From JAHEJE01 sp965216335 (GTDB lineage: Bacteria; Pseudomonadota; Alphaproteobacteria; Rhizobiales; Aestuariivirgaceae): a DNA stretch of 64,000 nucleotides. Shown here piece after piece: positions 19,523 through 28,378 of the stretch. The notes under the pieces were generated by a model. That model saw nothing but the letters and a program-made list of their open reading frames with translations, made no database searches and was not told where the DNA came from. The stretch's first letter is position 1, and every line of letters starts with the position of its first letter. The stretch lies in assembly GCA_965216335.1 (NCBI GenBank), contig OZ244154.1:3410001-3474000 (forward strand), read 5' to 3'. Both the position numbers and the translations under genes were made by a program.

Positions 19523-20365
19523 TTAGGATAGAAGCCCGGTCAGCATGCCGGAAACGGCGCACAGGCCGTAGTGGAACTTGTTCAGCTTGACCCGCTCGGC
19601 GGTCGGGTCGCGCCGCTCCAGTTCGTCGATCAGGTTCCAGGCCACGCGGATGATGATCGACGACTCAAGGCACAGCCGCCGGCTGGCCAGGTTGCGCGGC
19701 AGCTTGGCGGCTTCGTGCATCAGGATGCGGGTTTCGGCCAGGCACTGATCGAAGACCTGACGCAGGCCCGGCGACGCCTTGCCGGCCGTCAGCGCCTCGA
19801 CGCCGACGCCGGCCGCCTCGAGCCAGCCCATCGGCAAGTAGACGCGGTCGAGCTCGCGGTAATCGTCGGCGCAATCCTGCAGGTGGTTGATGACCTGCAG
19901 TGAATTGCACAGGGCATCGGAGTAGACGAAAGCCTCCTCGGCCTCGCCATGCAGCTCGAGCAGGTAGCGGCCGACCGGGGCGGCGGAGTGGTTGCAGTAG
20001 CCGATCAGATCCTCCCAGCTGTCGTAGCGCGCCTTGACGGCATCCTGTTTGAAGGCGGTGATCAGGTCGCGGGCATGGGCAAACGCGACCCCGGTTTCCA
20101 GCATCGACTGGCGCAATGCCGTTGCCTTGGCATACTCCGGACCGCGGTAGTCCGGCAGGCCGCGCAGCGCCCGGTCCATGCCGGTGAGGCGTTCGACCTT
20201 GACCTCACTCGCCAGGTCCGGATTGTCGGCAATGTCGTCGATGGCCCGGGCAAAAGCGTAGTAGACCGCTACGTGCGGCCTGAGCGCCGGGGCGATCAGG
20301 AACGACCCGACGGGAAAGTTCTCGTCCTTTGCCCCCTTGCCCGATGGCGTTTCGATACTCAACAC
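19523..20365 (-). CDS. hpnC: HpnC, hydroxysqualene synthase
   Basis: 280 residues of the squalene/phytoene synthase family. Diagnostic N-terminal ENFPVGSFLIAPALRPHVA is typical of HpnC. Aspartate motifs are FARAIDDIADNPD and NHLQDCADDYRELDRVYLP. It converts presqualene diphosphate to hydroxysqualene. Translation starts at GTG 20365 or TTG 20362, both just downstream of an AGGGAG site; spacing favours the TTG slightly. Preceded by the hydrolase gene with a 22-bp gap and followed by hpnB. Confidence 0.9.
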   Translation of the reverse strand: MLSIETPSGKGAKDENFPVGSFLIAPALRPHVAVYYAFARAIDDIADNPDLASEVKVERLTGMDRALRGLPDYRGPEYAKATALRQSMLETGVAFAHARDLITAFKQDAVKARYDSWEDLIGYCNHSAAPVGRYLLELHGEAEEAFVYSDALCNSLQVINHLQDCADDYRELDRVYLPMGWLEAAGVGVEALTAGKASPGLRQVFDQCLAETRILMHEAAKLPRNLASRRLCLESSIIIRVAWNLIDELERRDPTAERVKLNKFHYGLCAVSGMLTGLLS

Positions 20366-20387
20366 ACCGTCTCCCTGTCAGCCCTCG

Positions 20388-21197
20388 CTAGCGGCACAAA
20401 TCGGCCAGCGCATTGGTCATGGCGCTGGCCGGATCGGCAAGCGGCGCGATCACCGTGAAATGGTTGGCGCCGTCGGCAACGACGCATTTGGCGGCAACGC
20501 CCGCGCCCTGCCAGCATGCCGACAAGCTGTTGCTTTGCCTGTGGTATTCCGCACTTTCATCGCCGCCCACCCAGGCTTCGAAACGGGTTCCCTTGGGGCT
20601 TGGCCACAACAGCGGGCTGGCCGCCCGGGCCGAGGAATCGTCGAGCCGCAGGGCGCCGTTGATCGAGGTCCCGATCAGCGGCCGCAGATCATACAGCCCG
20701 CTGATGCCAAGCCCGGCGCGCACCAGGTCGTCAGGCGCGTCGTGCTCGCGCCAGTCGGTCGCCAGCATGGCCGCCGCCAAGTGCCCGCCCGCCGAATGGC
20801 CGCACACCACCAGCGGGCGCTTGTGGCGCTGCCACAGCCACAGGCAGAGCGCGCGCATGTCGTCGATGACATCGTGCACGTGGACCTGCGGACACAGCCG
20901 GTAGGAGGGGATGCAAAGCCCCATGCCGTGCACTTCCAGCCCCAGCGCCATGTGTGAAAAGAACGACTTGTCGAGCGCCTGCCAGTAGCCGCCGTGAATG
21001 AACACCGCCATCGCCTCGCCGCCGTCGCCCCGGGTCCGGAAGATGTCGCACACATGGCGTTCGTGCGGGCCGTAGGAAAGGTCGAATTCGCCGCCGGCGC
21101 TGTCTCGGTGACGCCGCGCACGGTCGGCCCAGCCGGCGATGATTTCACCATGCTCGGGCACCCGCGCCCGGTTGTTGTATTCCGCTTCCAGGTCCAT
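20388..21197 (-). CDS. alpha/beta hydrolase, kynurenine formamidase-like
   Basis: 269 residues from MDLEAEYNNRARVPEHGE; eight more N-terminal residues are possible. The HGGYW oxyanion motif (about residue 75) and nucleophile elbow GHSAGG (about 135) place it in the alpha/beta hydrolase group that includes arylformamidase KynB-like enzymes. No other tryptophan-degradation gene is nearby. It heads the hydrolase-hpnC-hpnB run, separated from hpnC by only 22 bp, so it may be a co-transcribed passenger or act on a hopanoid or isoprenoid ester. Substrate unproven. Confidence 0.75.
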   Translation of the reverse strand: MDLEAEYNNRARVPEHGEIIAGWADRARRHRDSAGGEFDLSYGPHERHVCDIFRTRGDGGEAMAVFIHGGYWQALDKSFFSHMALGLEVHGMGLCIPSYRLCPQVHVHDVIDDMRALCLWLWQRHKRPLVVCGHSAGGHLAAAMLATDWREHDAPDDLVRAGLGISGLYDLRPLIGTSINGALRLDDSSARAASPLLWPSPKGTRFEAWVGGDESAEYHRQSNSLSACWQGAGVAAKCVVADGANHFTVIAPLADPASAMTNALADLCR

Positions 21198-21292
21198 GCG
21201 GCCACAGTGCCACATTCGCACCGATTATCAAGGCAGCTTGCGCATTGCGTGCAATCGTGCCACACTCCGCGCCGCCGAAAAAGGGAGAGACG

Positions 21293-21397
21293 ATGTTCTA
21301 TCGCGTAGCGCAATCCGGCCTGTTGCTGCCGCTCACCACCCGGTGCGCGGGCGACGAAGTGCTGCTGCATTGCGCCCGGATCGGCTACAACCCCTAG
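21293..21397 (+). CDS. putative 34-residue small protein
   Basis: ATG at 21293 has a strong ribosome site (AAGGGAGAG, 7-8 nt spacing), and the frame runs to TAG at 21397. The peptide starts MFYRVAQSGLLLPL and holds two cysteines; no family recognised. It lies upstream of the spuC-like gene in the same direction and divergent from the hydrolase, so it could also be a leader peptide for the polyamine genes. Only the ribosome site supports it. Confidence 0.4.
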   Translation: MFYRVAQSGLLLPLTTRCAGDEVLLHCARIGYNP

Positions 21398-21488
21398 TCT
21401 GCCCAGACCGGCGCCAAGCGCGCCGTTGCCCGCGAGTTGACACGCGAAAACCGTGTCGCAACACGAGCCAGACAAGGGAATTCCGTCC

Positions 21489-22874
21489 ATGAACCTCCAT
21501 CGCAAGAACCTGAACATCGAAGAATTGGTCGCTGCGGACACGGCGCACCATTTCCACCCCTTCACCGACCACAAGAGCTTCCATGCCGCCGGCGGCGCTC
21601 GGGTGATGACCCATGCCGAAGGGGCCTGGATCTGGGACGGCCACGGCAACAAGATGCTCGACGCCATGGCCGGCCTGTGGTGCGTCAACATCGGCTATGG
21701 CCGTACCGAACTGGCCGAGGCCGCCTACCGGCAGATGCAGGATCTGCCCTACTACAATACCTTCTTCCAGACCACGACCGTGCCGGCCACCGAACTGGCG
21801 GAAAAGATTTCCAGTCTGATGCCGGACAAGTTCAAGCAGATATTCTTTGTGAATTCGGGTTCCGAGGCCAACGACACCATCGCCCGCCTGGTGCGCCACT
21901 ACTGGACGTTGAAGGGCCAGCCGGAGCGCCAGATGTTCATCGGCCGCCACCGCGGCTATCACGGCTCGACGATGGTCTCCGCCAGCCTCGGCGGCATGGA
22001 GGCAATGCACGGCCAGGGCGGCCTGCCGCTTGCCGGTTTCGAACACGTGCTCGAGCCGGACTGGTTCCAGCACGGCGGCGACATGGACCCGGACGAGTTC
22101 GGCCTCAAGGCGGCGCGCGCCGTGGAGGAACGCATTCTTGAGGTCGGCCCCGACAAGGTTGCGGCGTTCATCGGCGAACCGATCCAGGGTGCCGGCGGCG
22201 TCATCGTGCCGCCCAAGACCTACTGGCCGGAGGTACAGCGCATCTGCAGGAAATACGGCATCCTGCTGATCGCCGATGAGGTGATCTGCGGCTTCGGGCG
22301 CACCGGCAACTGGTGGGGCTTCGAGACCGTAGGCGTCGATCCGGACATCGTGCCCATGGCCAAGGGCCTGTCATCCGGCTATTTGCCGATCGGCGCGGTG
22401 GCCGTGTCCGAGGACATCACAAACGAGTTCTTCGAACTCGGCGGCGAGTTCTACCACGGCTACACCTATTCCGGTCACCCGGTATCGTGCGCCGTGGCGC
22501 TGGAGAATATCCGCATCATGCAGGATGAGGACATGCTCGGCCATGTCCGCGATACCGCGCCGTATCTGGAGGAAAAGATCGGCGCTCTGGCCGATCATCC
22601 GCTGGTCGGCGAGGTGCGCAACGTCGGCTTCATCGGCGCCATCGAACTGGTGCGCGACAAGAAGACCCGCGAGCGGTTTGCCGAATGGGGCCGGGTCGGC
22701 GGCATCTGCCGCGACCACTGTTTCGCCTCCGGCGTGATCATGCGCGCCTGCTGGGACACCATGGTGTTTTCGCCGCCCCTGTGCCTGACCCGGTCCGACA
22801 TCGACGCCTGGGCCGAGCTGGCGCAAAAGGCACTCGATCTGACGCTCGAAGATGTCCGCACCGAGATCGCCTGA
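21489..22874 (+). CDS. spuC: class III aminotransferase, putrescine:pyruvate type (SpuC-like)
   Basis: 461 residues from MNLHRKNLNIEELVAADTAHHFHPF; an AAGGGA site 10 nt upstream fixes this start over an upstream in-frame ATG at 21453. Class III signatures: NSGSEANDTIARLVRHYW, FIGEPIQGAGGV, LIADEVICGFGRTG and the PLP lysine in MAKGLSSGYLP. The HxFHPFTD N-terminus and the potF-type neighbours point to putrescine or a related diamine as amino donor with pyruvate as acceptor, giving 4-aminobutanal. Other omega-amine substrates cannot be excluded. Confidence 0.83.
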   Translation: MNLHRKNLNIEELVAADTAHHFHPFTDHKSFHAAGGARVMTHAEGAWIWDGHGNKMLDAMAGLWCVNIGYGRTELAEAAYRQMQDLPYYNTFFQTTTVPATELAEKISSLMPDKFKQIFFVNSGSEANDTIARLVRHYWTLKGQPERQMFIGRHRGYHGSTMVSASLGGMEAMHGQGGLPLAGFEHVLEPDWFQHGGDMDPDEFGLKAARAVEERILEVGPDKVAAFIGEPIQGAGGVIVPPKTYWPEVQRICRKYGILLIADEVICGFGRTGNWWGFETVGVDPDIVPMAKGLSSGYLPIGAVAVSEDITNEFFELGGEFYHGYTYSGHPVSCAVALENIRIMQDEDMLGHVRDTAPYLEEKIGALADHPLVGEVRNVGFIGAIELVRDKKTRERFAEWGRVGGICRDHCFASGVIMRACWDTMVFSPPLCLTRSDIDAWAELAQKALDLTLEDVRTEIA

Positions 22875-22997
22875 GATCATTCTTAGTGATTGCGAGTTCG
22901 CCGTAACAGGCGCAGAATTGCCGCATAATGCGGCTTAAACCGTGACCTGGCGCATCTGGGAGTTGTGCCGGTCAAACCAAAACGAGGGAGTTACGAC

Positions 22998-24074
22998 ATG
23001 ACATATTCACCAAAGTTCCGGCCCGACCGCCGGTCACTCTTGAAGGGCACCGGCGCCGCCATGGTCGGCCTGACCTTCCTGCCGCGCTTTGCGCTGTCGG
23101 AGGAAGAAAAGAAGCTCAATTTCTTCAACTGGGACACCTATATCGGCGAGAACACCCTGGCCGACTTCAATGCCGCCTCCGGCATCGAGGTCAAGATGGA
23201 CCTTTTCGCCGACAATGCCGAGCTGTTCGCCAAGCTGAAGGAAGGCAACCCCGGCTATGACGTGATCGTGCCGACCAACGACTATGTCGAGCGCATGATC
23301 GCCGCCGGCATGGTGGTCGCGCTCGACCATTCCAAGATCCCCAACATGGCCAACATCGATCCGGCCTTCCAGGACGCTGCCTTCGATCCGGGCCGCAAGT
23401 TCTCGTTGCCCTACATGTGGGGCACCCAAGGCATCGGCTACCGCAAATCCAAGGTCAAGGAAGAGGACGTCCAGACCTGGGGTGCGGTTTTCGACAACGA
23501 TGCCTATGCCGGCCGTATCGCCCTGCTGGGTGACGGTGCCAGCGTGATCGGCGCCGCATTGAAATATCTCGGCTTCTCCTTCAACACGGTCGATGCGGGC
23601 GAGCTGAAAAAGGCCGAGGAACTGCTCATCGCCGGCAAGAAGAACGTCAAGGTCTACGCCGACGACAACGGTCAGGACCTGCTGGCCTCCGGCGAGGTCG
23701 ACCTGGCCATGGAATGGAACGGCGACATCATCCAGGTGATGAGCGAGGATGATGACCTGAGCTACATCGTGCCCAAGGAAGGCGGCCTGCTGTGGCAGGA
23801 TTGCCTGTGCATTCCCAAGGATGCACCGCATCCCAACAATGCTCATGCATTCCTCAACTATGTCCTCGATGCCGACGCCGGCAAGCATATTGCCGAAACC
23901 ATCGAGTACGCCACGCCGAATGCCGCCGCCAAGGCCAAGATGAGCGACGACTACCGCAACAACCCGGGCATCTTCCCCACCGATGCGGTGATCGCCGCCA
24001 GCGAGCCGGGTCTGTACTCCGAGGAGATCGTCAAGACGCGCGCCGAAAGCTGGACCCGTATCCAGGCCGCCTGA
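22998..24074 (+). CDS. potF: putrescine/polyamine ABC transporter substrate-binding protein
   Basis: 358 residues from MTYSPKFRPDRRSLLKGTGA (GAGGGAG site upstream). A twin-arginine signal (DRRSLLKG, hydrophobic GAAMVGLTFLP, cleavage near RFALS) suggests Tat export of a folded protein. The mature part begins KKLNFFNWDTYIGENTLADFN, classic for PotD/PotF polyamine binders, and YDVIVPTNDYVERMI follows. It would capture putrescine in the periplasm and deliver it to the permeases encoded downstream. A 477-bp gap with a repeat element separates it from the permeases. Confidence 0.92.
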   Translation: MTYSPKFRPDRRSLLKGTGAAMVGLTFLPRFALSEEEKKLNFFNWDTYIGENTLADFNAASGIEVKMDLFADNAELFAKLKEGNPGYDVIVPTNDYVERMIAAGMVVALDHSKIPNMANIDPAFQDAAFDPGRKFSLPYMWGTQGIGYRKSKVKEEDVQTWGAVFDNDAYAGRIALLGDGASVIGAALKYLGFSFNTVDAGELKKAEELLIAGKKNVKVYADDNGQDLLASGEVDLAMEWNGDIIQVMSEDDDLSYIVPKEGGLLWQDCLCIPKDAPHPNNAHAFLNYVLDADAGKHIAETIEYATPNAAAKAKMSDDYRNNPGIFPTDAVIAASEPGLYSEEIVKTRAESWTRIQAA

Positions 24075-24105
24075 CGACCGCCTGACGCGGTTTGACAATG
24101 CTGCA

Positions 24106-24130
24106 GGGCCGGACAAAGATAGTCCGGCCC
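24106..24130 (+). terminator. hairpin after potF, possible attenuator or mRNA-stabilising stem
   Basis: GGGCCGGAC, a 7-nt loop AAAGATA, then GTCCGGCCC form a perfect 9-bp stem 32 nt after the potF stop. No U-run follows, so it is not a classic intrinsic terminator. It may protect the potF message or partly stop transcription. Confidence 0.4.
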
Positions 24131-24234
24131 GGCCTTGGGAATTATCGCGTTTGGTTTGGAACTGCGTGTTTTTCGTCAGATGCAGTCAGGTGATCACAGT
24201 CAAGCCCACTGCTGTCCAGCTTAGCGGCTACTAC

Positions 24235-24359
24235 TCCTTCCCCCAGAAAGGGGGAAGGTCGGGATGGGGGTTGATGGCGGTGCAAAATACAATGGAATCG
24301 TTGTGGTGCAACCGCCATCAACCCCCTCCCTAACCCTCCCCCTTTCTGGGGGAGGGAAC
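24235..24359. repeat. type A inverted-repeat intergenic element, copy 2
   Basis: Left arm from TCCTTCCCCCAGAAAGGGGG through GGTCGGGATGGGGGTTGATGG. The right arm is its inverted counterpart, ending CCCCCTTTCTGGGGGAGGG. About 47 bp per arm with a short unrelated centre of about 30 bp. Very close to the element at 27555-27679. Confidence 0.85.
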
Positions 24360-24551
24360 AAAGTTGCGCCATAGCGAATCCATCCGGTCAATTGGACGAA
24401 TCGTTTTTTTGCTTTGACTTGGAAAGGCTTTTCACGCTCATCATGAGGTTGAACCGGACAGCAGCAGGCAAAGCCCGAGGACAGCAAGGTGGTTTCAACC
24501 TGATGGTGCCTGGTCATACGCAATAGTTCCGTGGCCTTGAGGGGGGTCCGC

Positions 24552-25442
24552 ATGGAAAGCTGGAAGGACAACAAGCTGGTGTTCTGGGTAACGGCGTTGC
24601 CCGGCGTTTTCTGGTTGGTTGTGTTCTTCCTGGTCCCGCTCGGCCTGATCTGGCTGATGTCGTTCGGCGAAAAGACCTCGATTCTCGACATCGAAATCAC
24701 CGGAACGCTGGCCAATTATGCCCGGACTTTCCAGGCGGTCTATCTGAAGATCATCTGGAAATCCATTTGGATCAGCGTGCTGGCCACCGCGCTGTGCCTG
24801 GCCATTGCCTATCCGATCGCCTTCGGCATCTGCTTTTCACCCAAGCGCTGGCGCCCGATCCTGCTCTTGCTGGTCATCCTGCCGTTCTGGATCAACCTGC
24901 TGATCCGCACCTATGCGCTGATCGCGGTGTTCCGCACCCGCGGAACGCTCAACTTCACGCTGGAATGGCTGTGGAACCTGGCTTTCCTCGACAAGATCAT
25001 CGGCCCGTTCCAGCCGCTTGAGCTGCTCTACAACAACGGCGCGGTGATCGTCGGCCTGGTCTATGTGTTCATGCCGTTCATGGTGCTGCCGCTGTATGCG
25101 ACCATCGAACGGCTCGACCGCTCCTACCTGGAGGCGAGCCTCGATCTCGGTGCCAGCCAGTGGCGCACCTTCTTTTCCGTCACCGTGCCCCTCACCATGC
25201 CCGGCATCGTCTCCGGCGTCATCCTGGTGTTCATCCCGATGCTCGGCATGTTCCTGGTGCCCGACCTGCTCGGTGGCACCAACGCCATAATGATCGGCAA
25301 TGTGATCACCGACCAGTTCAAGGCGGCCAATGACTGGCCGTTCGGCGCCGCCCTGTCGTTTCTGCTGATGTACGTAACCTTTGCCGCCCTCGCCGTGCGC
25401 GCCGTCGTGAGTGCCCGGTCCAAGGGCGGGGTAGGGGTATAG
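24552..25442 (+). CDS. potH: polyamine ABC transporter permease (PotB/PotH type)
   Basis: 296 residues from MESWKDNKLVFWVTALPG; a GAGGGGGG site upstream supports ATG 24552. Six TM helices are apparent. The EAA loop reads YLEASLDLGASQWRTFFSVTVPL (about 195-217), where the ATPase docks. It forms the membrane channel with the next gene product. It stops two bases before the next start. Confidence 0.92.
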   Translation: MESWKDNKLVFWVTALPGVFWLVVFFLVPLGLIWLMSFGEKTSILDIEITGTLANYARTFQAVYLKIIWKSIWISVLATALCLAIAYPIAFGICFSPKRWRPILLLLVILPFWINLLIRTYALIAVFRTRGTLNFTLEWLWNLAFLDKIIGPFQPLELLYNNGAVIVGLVYVFMPFMVLPLYATIERLDRSYLEASLDLGASQWRTFFSVTVPLTMPGIVSGVILVFIPMLGMFLVPDLLGGTNAIMIGNVITDQFKAANDWPFGAALSFLLMYVTFAALAVRAVVSARSKGGVGV

Positions 25443-25444
25443 CG

Positions 25445-26314
25445 ATGGCCCGGAAAATGAAACGCGGACCTCTCGATTACGGCAAGTCGCCATGGCTGAT
25501 CGCCTTCGGCATCATCACGTTTCTGTTGCTCTATGCACCGATCGCCCAGCTCATCGTGTTCTCGTTCAACGATTCCAAGCGCAACGTCGTGTGGCGCGGC
25601 TTCACGCTGAAATACTACGAGAAGGCCTGGAACGACGTGTCGCTGGTCGAGGCCTTCGTCAACTCGATCACCATCGCCGTCATGTGCACCGTTGTGGCAA
25701 CGATCATCGGCACCGCCGTGGCGCTGTGGCTGTGGCGCTTCCGCTTTCCCGGCAAGTCGGCGGTCGAAGGCTTCATGGCCCTGCCGATCGTCATCCCGGA
25801 AATCTGCATGGGCGTGGCGATGCTGGTGTTCTTTTCCCGCATGGGCCGCTGGATCGGCAGCTTCGAAAGCGGGCCGGTCTACTGGTGGAGTGAACTGTTC
25901 TCGATCTGGCCGCTCAATCTCGGCGCGATTACTGCCGCGCATATCGCTTTCACATTTCCCTTTGTCGCGGTGGTCGTGCGCTCGCGCCTGGTCGGCTTCA
26001 ACCGCGAACTGGAAGAGGCTTCGCGCGATCTCGGCGCATCGGAATGGCAGACCTTCACCAATGTCATCCTGCCCTACATGAAACCGGGCATCATTGCCGG
26101 TGCGCTCTTGTCGTTCACCCTGTCGCTCGACGATTTCGTCATCACCTTCTTTTCCGCCGGCCCGGAAACCAACACCTTCCCGGTGAAGGTCTATTCGCTG
26201 GTCCGGCGCGGCGTGTCGCCCGACATCAATGCCGCCTCGACGGCGCTGATCGTCATCACCGTCATTGCAACCATCATCGCCATGCGTTTCCAGGCGCCCG
26301 ACAAACAGGGATAA
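25445..26314 (+). CDS. potI: polyamine ABC transporter permease (PotC/PotI type)
   Basis: 289 residues, six predicted TM helices starting WLIAFGIITFLLLYAPIAQL. Near the N-terminus the family motif VFSFNDSK is present. The EAA loop is LEEASRDLGASEWQTFTNVILPY. It pairs with the preceding permease. ATG 25445 follows the previous stop directly; an alternative ATG lies four codons on. Confidence 0.92.
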   Translation: MARKMKRGPLDYGKSPWLIAFGIITFLLLYAPIAQLIVFSFNDSKRNVVWRGFTLKYYEKAWNDVSLVEAFVNSITIAVMCTVVATIIGTAVALWLWRFRFPGKSAVEGFMALPIVIPEICMGVAMLVFFSRMGRWIGSFESGPVYWWSELFSIWPLNLGAITAAHIAFTFPFVAVVVRSRLVGFNRELEEASRDLGASEWQTFTNVILPYMKPGIIAGALLSFTLSLDDFVITFFSAGPETNTFPVKVYSLVRRGVSPDINAASTALIVITVIATIIAMRFQAPDKQG

Positions 26315-26319
26315 CCGTC

Positions 26320-27402
26320 GTGTCCGATCCGATTGTTTCCATCAAAGGCATCACCAAGCGCTTTCCCGGCGTCATCGCCGTCGACGATGTCAATGTCGAC
26401 ATCAAGGAGAACGAGTTCTTTGCCCTGCTCGGTCCTTCCGGCTGCGGCAAGACCACCCTGTTGCGCATGATCGCCGGCTTCGAGACCCCGAGCGAGGGCG
26501 CGGTGCTGATCGATGGCGAGGACATGTCGGCGACGCCGCCGAACCTGCGCCCGGTCAACATGGTGTTCCAGTCCTATGCCGTGTTCCCGCACATGACCGT
26601 GTCGGACAATGTCGCCTACGGCCTGAAGGTCACCGGCACGCCCGCCGCCGAGATCGCCCCTCGGGTGAAGGAGGCCCTGGAAATGGTCCAGCTCGACCAT
26701 CTCGGCGAACGCAAGCCCGACCAGCTCTCCGGCGGCCAGCGCCAGCGCGTCGCGCTGGCCCGCGCCCTGGTGAAGCAGCCGAAAGTGCTGCTGCTAGATG
26801 AACCGCTGTCGGCGCTTGATGCCAAGTTGCGCGAATCGATGCAGCTCGAACTGGCCCGCCTGCAGCAGACCATCGGCATCACCTTCATCATCGTCACCCA
26901 CGACCAGGACGAGGCCCTGTCGATGGCCGACCGCATCGCCGTGATGGACAAGGGCGCCATCGCCCAGATCGCCACGCCGGAAGCGCTCTACGAACAGCCC
27001 AACTCGCGCTTCGTCGCCGACTTCATCGGCAAGGTGAACCTGTTCGACGGCACCGTGACCGGCGCCCGCGGCAAGGCGGTCAGCGTCGACGTCGCCGGGT
27101 TCGGCAAACTGTCGATCCCGCATGACGGCGAGGCTTCCGGCAGCGTCTCGCTGGCCGTGCGTCCGGAAAAGATCAAGCTGTCCAAGACCAAACCCAAGGG
27201 CGCCCGGATCGCCACCCGCGGCCGGATCGCCGACTGGGCCTATTACGGCAACACCAGCCATATGTACATCGAAACGCCGGACGGTCTGCGCATTGCCGTC
27301 AACGTCCAGAACGAAAGCCGCGACACGGTCGACACCGTCGACATGGGCGACACCGTCTGGCTCACCTGGCGGCCGCAAGACACCCTGGTGCTGGACCGGT
27401 AG
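26320..27402 (+). CDS. potG: polyamine ABC transporter ATP-binding protein
   Basis: 360 residues starting at GTG 26320 (MSDPIVSIKGITKRFPGV), 5 bp after the permease stop; the open frame runs further upstream inside potI but without homology. Walker A is GPSGCGKTTLLR, signature LSGGQRQRVALARAL, Walker B VLLLDEPLSALD and H-loop IVTHDQDEA. A C-terminal TOBE domain (about 270-355) is present. It energises polyamine import. Gene order here is binding protein, two permeases, ATPase, unlike E. coli potFGHI. Confidence 0.92.
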   Translation: MSDPIVSIKGITKRFPGVIAVDDVNVDIKENEFFALLGPSGCGKTTLLRMIAGFETPSEGAVLIDGEDMSATPPNLRPVNMVFQSYAVFPHMTVSDNVAYGLKVTGTPAAEIAPRVKEALEMVQLDHLGERKPDQLSGGQRQRVALARALVKQPKVLLLDEPLSALDAKLRESMQLELARLQQTIGITFIIVTHDQDEALSMADRIAVMDKGAIAQIATPEALYEQPNSRFVADFIGKVNLFDGTVTGARGKAVSVDVAGFGKLSIPHDGEASGSVSLAVRPEKIKLSKTKPKGARIATRGRIADWAYYGNTSHMYIETPDGLRIAVNVQNESRDTVDTVDMGDTVWLTWRPQDTLVLDR

Positions 27403-27749
27403 TCCCGGCGGGACTTGCTTTTGGTCTTGCTGACGTGCGTGCCGTGTTGTGGCGACAGCGGTCTTCCATCAGTGAATGGAAACAGGTGCCCGCCGTGCGG
27501 CCTTCTTTGGAGTCGGTCGAGCGTAGTGTCGTTACCAAGGCCACTGGTCCAATCTCCTTCCCCCAGAAAGGGGGAAGGTAGGGATGGGGGTTGATGGCGG
27601 TACAACCCGGCATACGCTGCGAACTGTGGCACCGCCATCAATCCCCACCCCAACCCTCCCCTTTTCTAGGGGAGGGAACAGTTTGTTGCCAGCTCAAGTA
27701 CGAAAAAGGTCTGCGGCGAACCGACTGCATCGCAAAGGCGGAACGTGCC
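27403..27749. other. intergenic region between convergent potG and the GST gene
   Basis: 347 bp with no gene. The main content is the type A inverted-repeat element at 27555-27679. The region between two convergent genes has no other terminator-like hairpin with a T-run that I could see. Confidence 0.55.
27555..27679. repeat. type A inverted-repeat intergenic element, copy 3
   Basis: Arms match copy 2: TCCTTCCCCCAGAAAGGGGG then GGTAGGGATGGGGGTTGATGG, with the inverted arm ending CCTCCCCTTTTCTAGGGGAG. The centre (about 30 bp) differs from the other copies, so only the arms are conserved, as in mobile palindromic elements. Confidence 0.85.
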
Positions 27750-28352
27750 TCAGGCGGCCTCGCGGATTTGCATCGCCTTGACATAGGCCGGGCGGGCGCG
27801 CACGCGCTTGAGGTAGGCTTGCAGGTTGTCCTGGGGGATGTCCCAGCCGAACATGTTCTGGGCCCAGTTGGCGCAATGTACGGCGATGATGTCGGCGATG
27901 GTGAAGTCGTCGCCGGCCAGGTAGGGCTGGTCGCCGAGCCTTTGCGACAGGATATCCATCGAGCGGGAGAATTCGAAGGCGCAGGACGCCTCGACACCTG
28001 CGACCCGACGGTCTTCCGGCAGCACGAAACGGTGCTTGGCCGCCGTCCAGCACACGCCGTCCATCTCATCGAGCGCGAAGTGCATGGCGCTGTCCTGCCG
28101 TGCCCGTGCGATGCTGCCCGGCTTGTGGGTGAGCGCCTCGTGCTTGTCGGCGAGATAGGCACAGATCGCCGCGGAATCGATGATCACCTCGTCGCCGGAC
28201 TTGAGGGCCGGACATTTGCCGGACGGGTTGGCGGCAAGCATCTCCGGCGAGCGCGGCGGCGCATCGAGCAGATCGTAATCGGCGCCCAGTTCCTCAAGGC
28301 ACCACAGGACGCGCACGGCGCGTGTCTTCAGCGAACCGATCAGTGTGTACAT
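27750..28352 (-). CDS. glutathione S-transferase family protein
   Basis: 200 residues, GST length. N-terminal thioredoxin-like domain with NPSGKCPAL (the cis-Pro region) and IDSAAICAYLADKH (glutathione gamma-glutamyl contact with the S/A equivalent). The C-terminal helical domain has LAGDDFTIADIIAVHCANW, the conserved N-capping box. An AAGGGA site precedes ATG 28352. It lies between polyamine genes but on the other strand from potG. Substrate unknown; detoxification of aldehydes or electrophiles is plausible. Confidence 0.85.
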   Translation of the reverse strand: MYTLIGSLKTRAVRVLWCLEELGADYDLLDAPPRSPEMLAANPSGKCPALKSGDEVIIDSAAICAYLADKHEALTHKPGSIARARQDSAMHFALDEMDGVCWTAAKHRFVLPEDRRVAGVEASCAFEFSRSMDILSQRLGDQPYLAGDDFTIADIIAVHCANWAQNMFGWDIPQDNLQAYLKRVRARPAYVKAMQIREAA

Positions 28353-28378
28353 GGCTCAATCCCTTCGCCTATCTATCA

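Larger units (their letters stand above)
24075..24551. other. intergenic region between potF and potH
   Basis: 477 bp with no gene. It holds a GC-rich hairpin just after potF (24106-24130) and a type A inverted-repeat element (24235-24359). An AT-rich stretch around 24400-24430 could carry a promoter, but no clear -35/-10 pair was found. The arrangement may make potF transcripts more abundant than those for the permeases, as is common for binding proteins. Confidence 0.5.
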
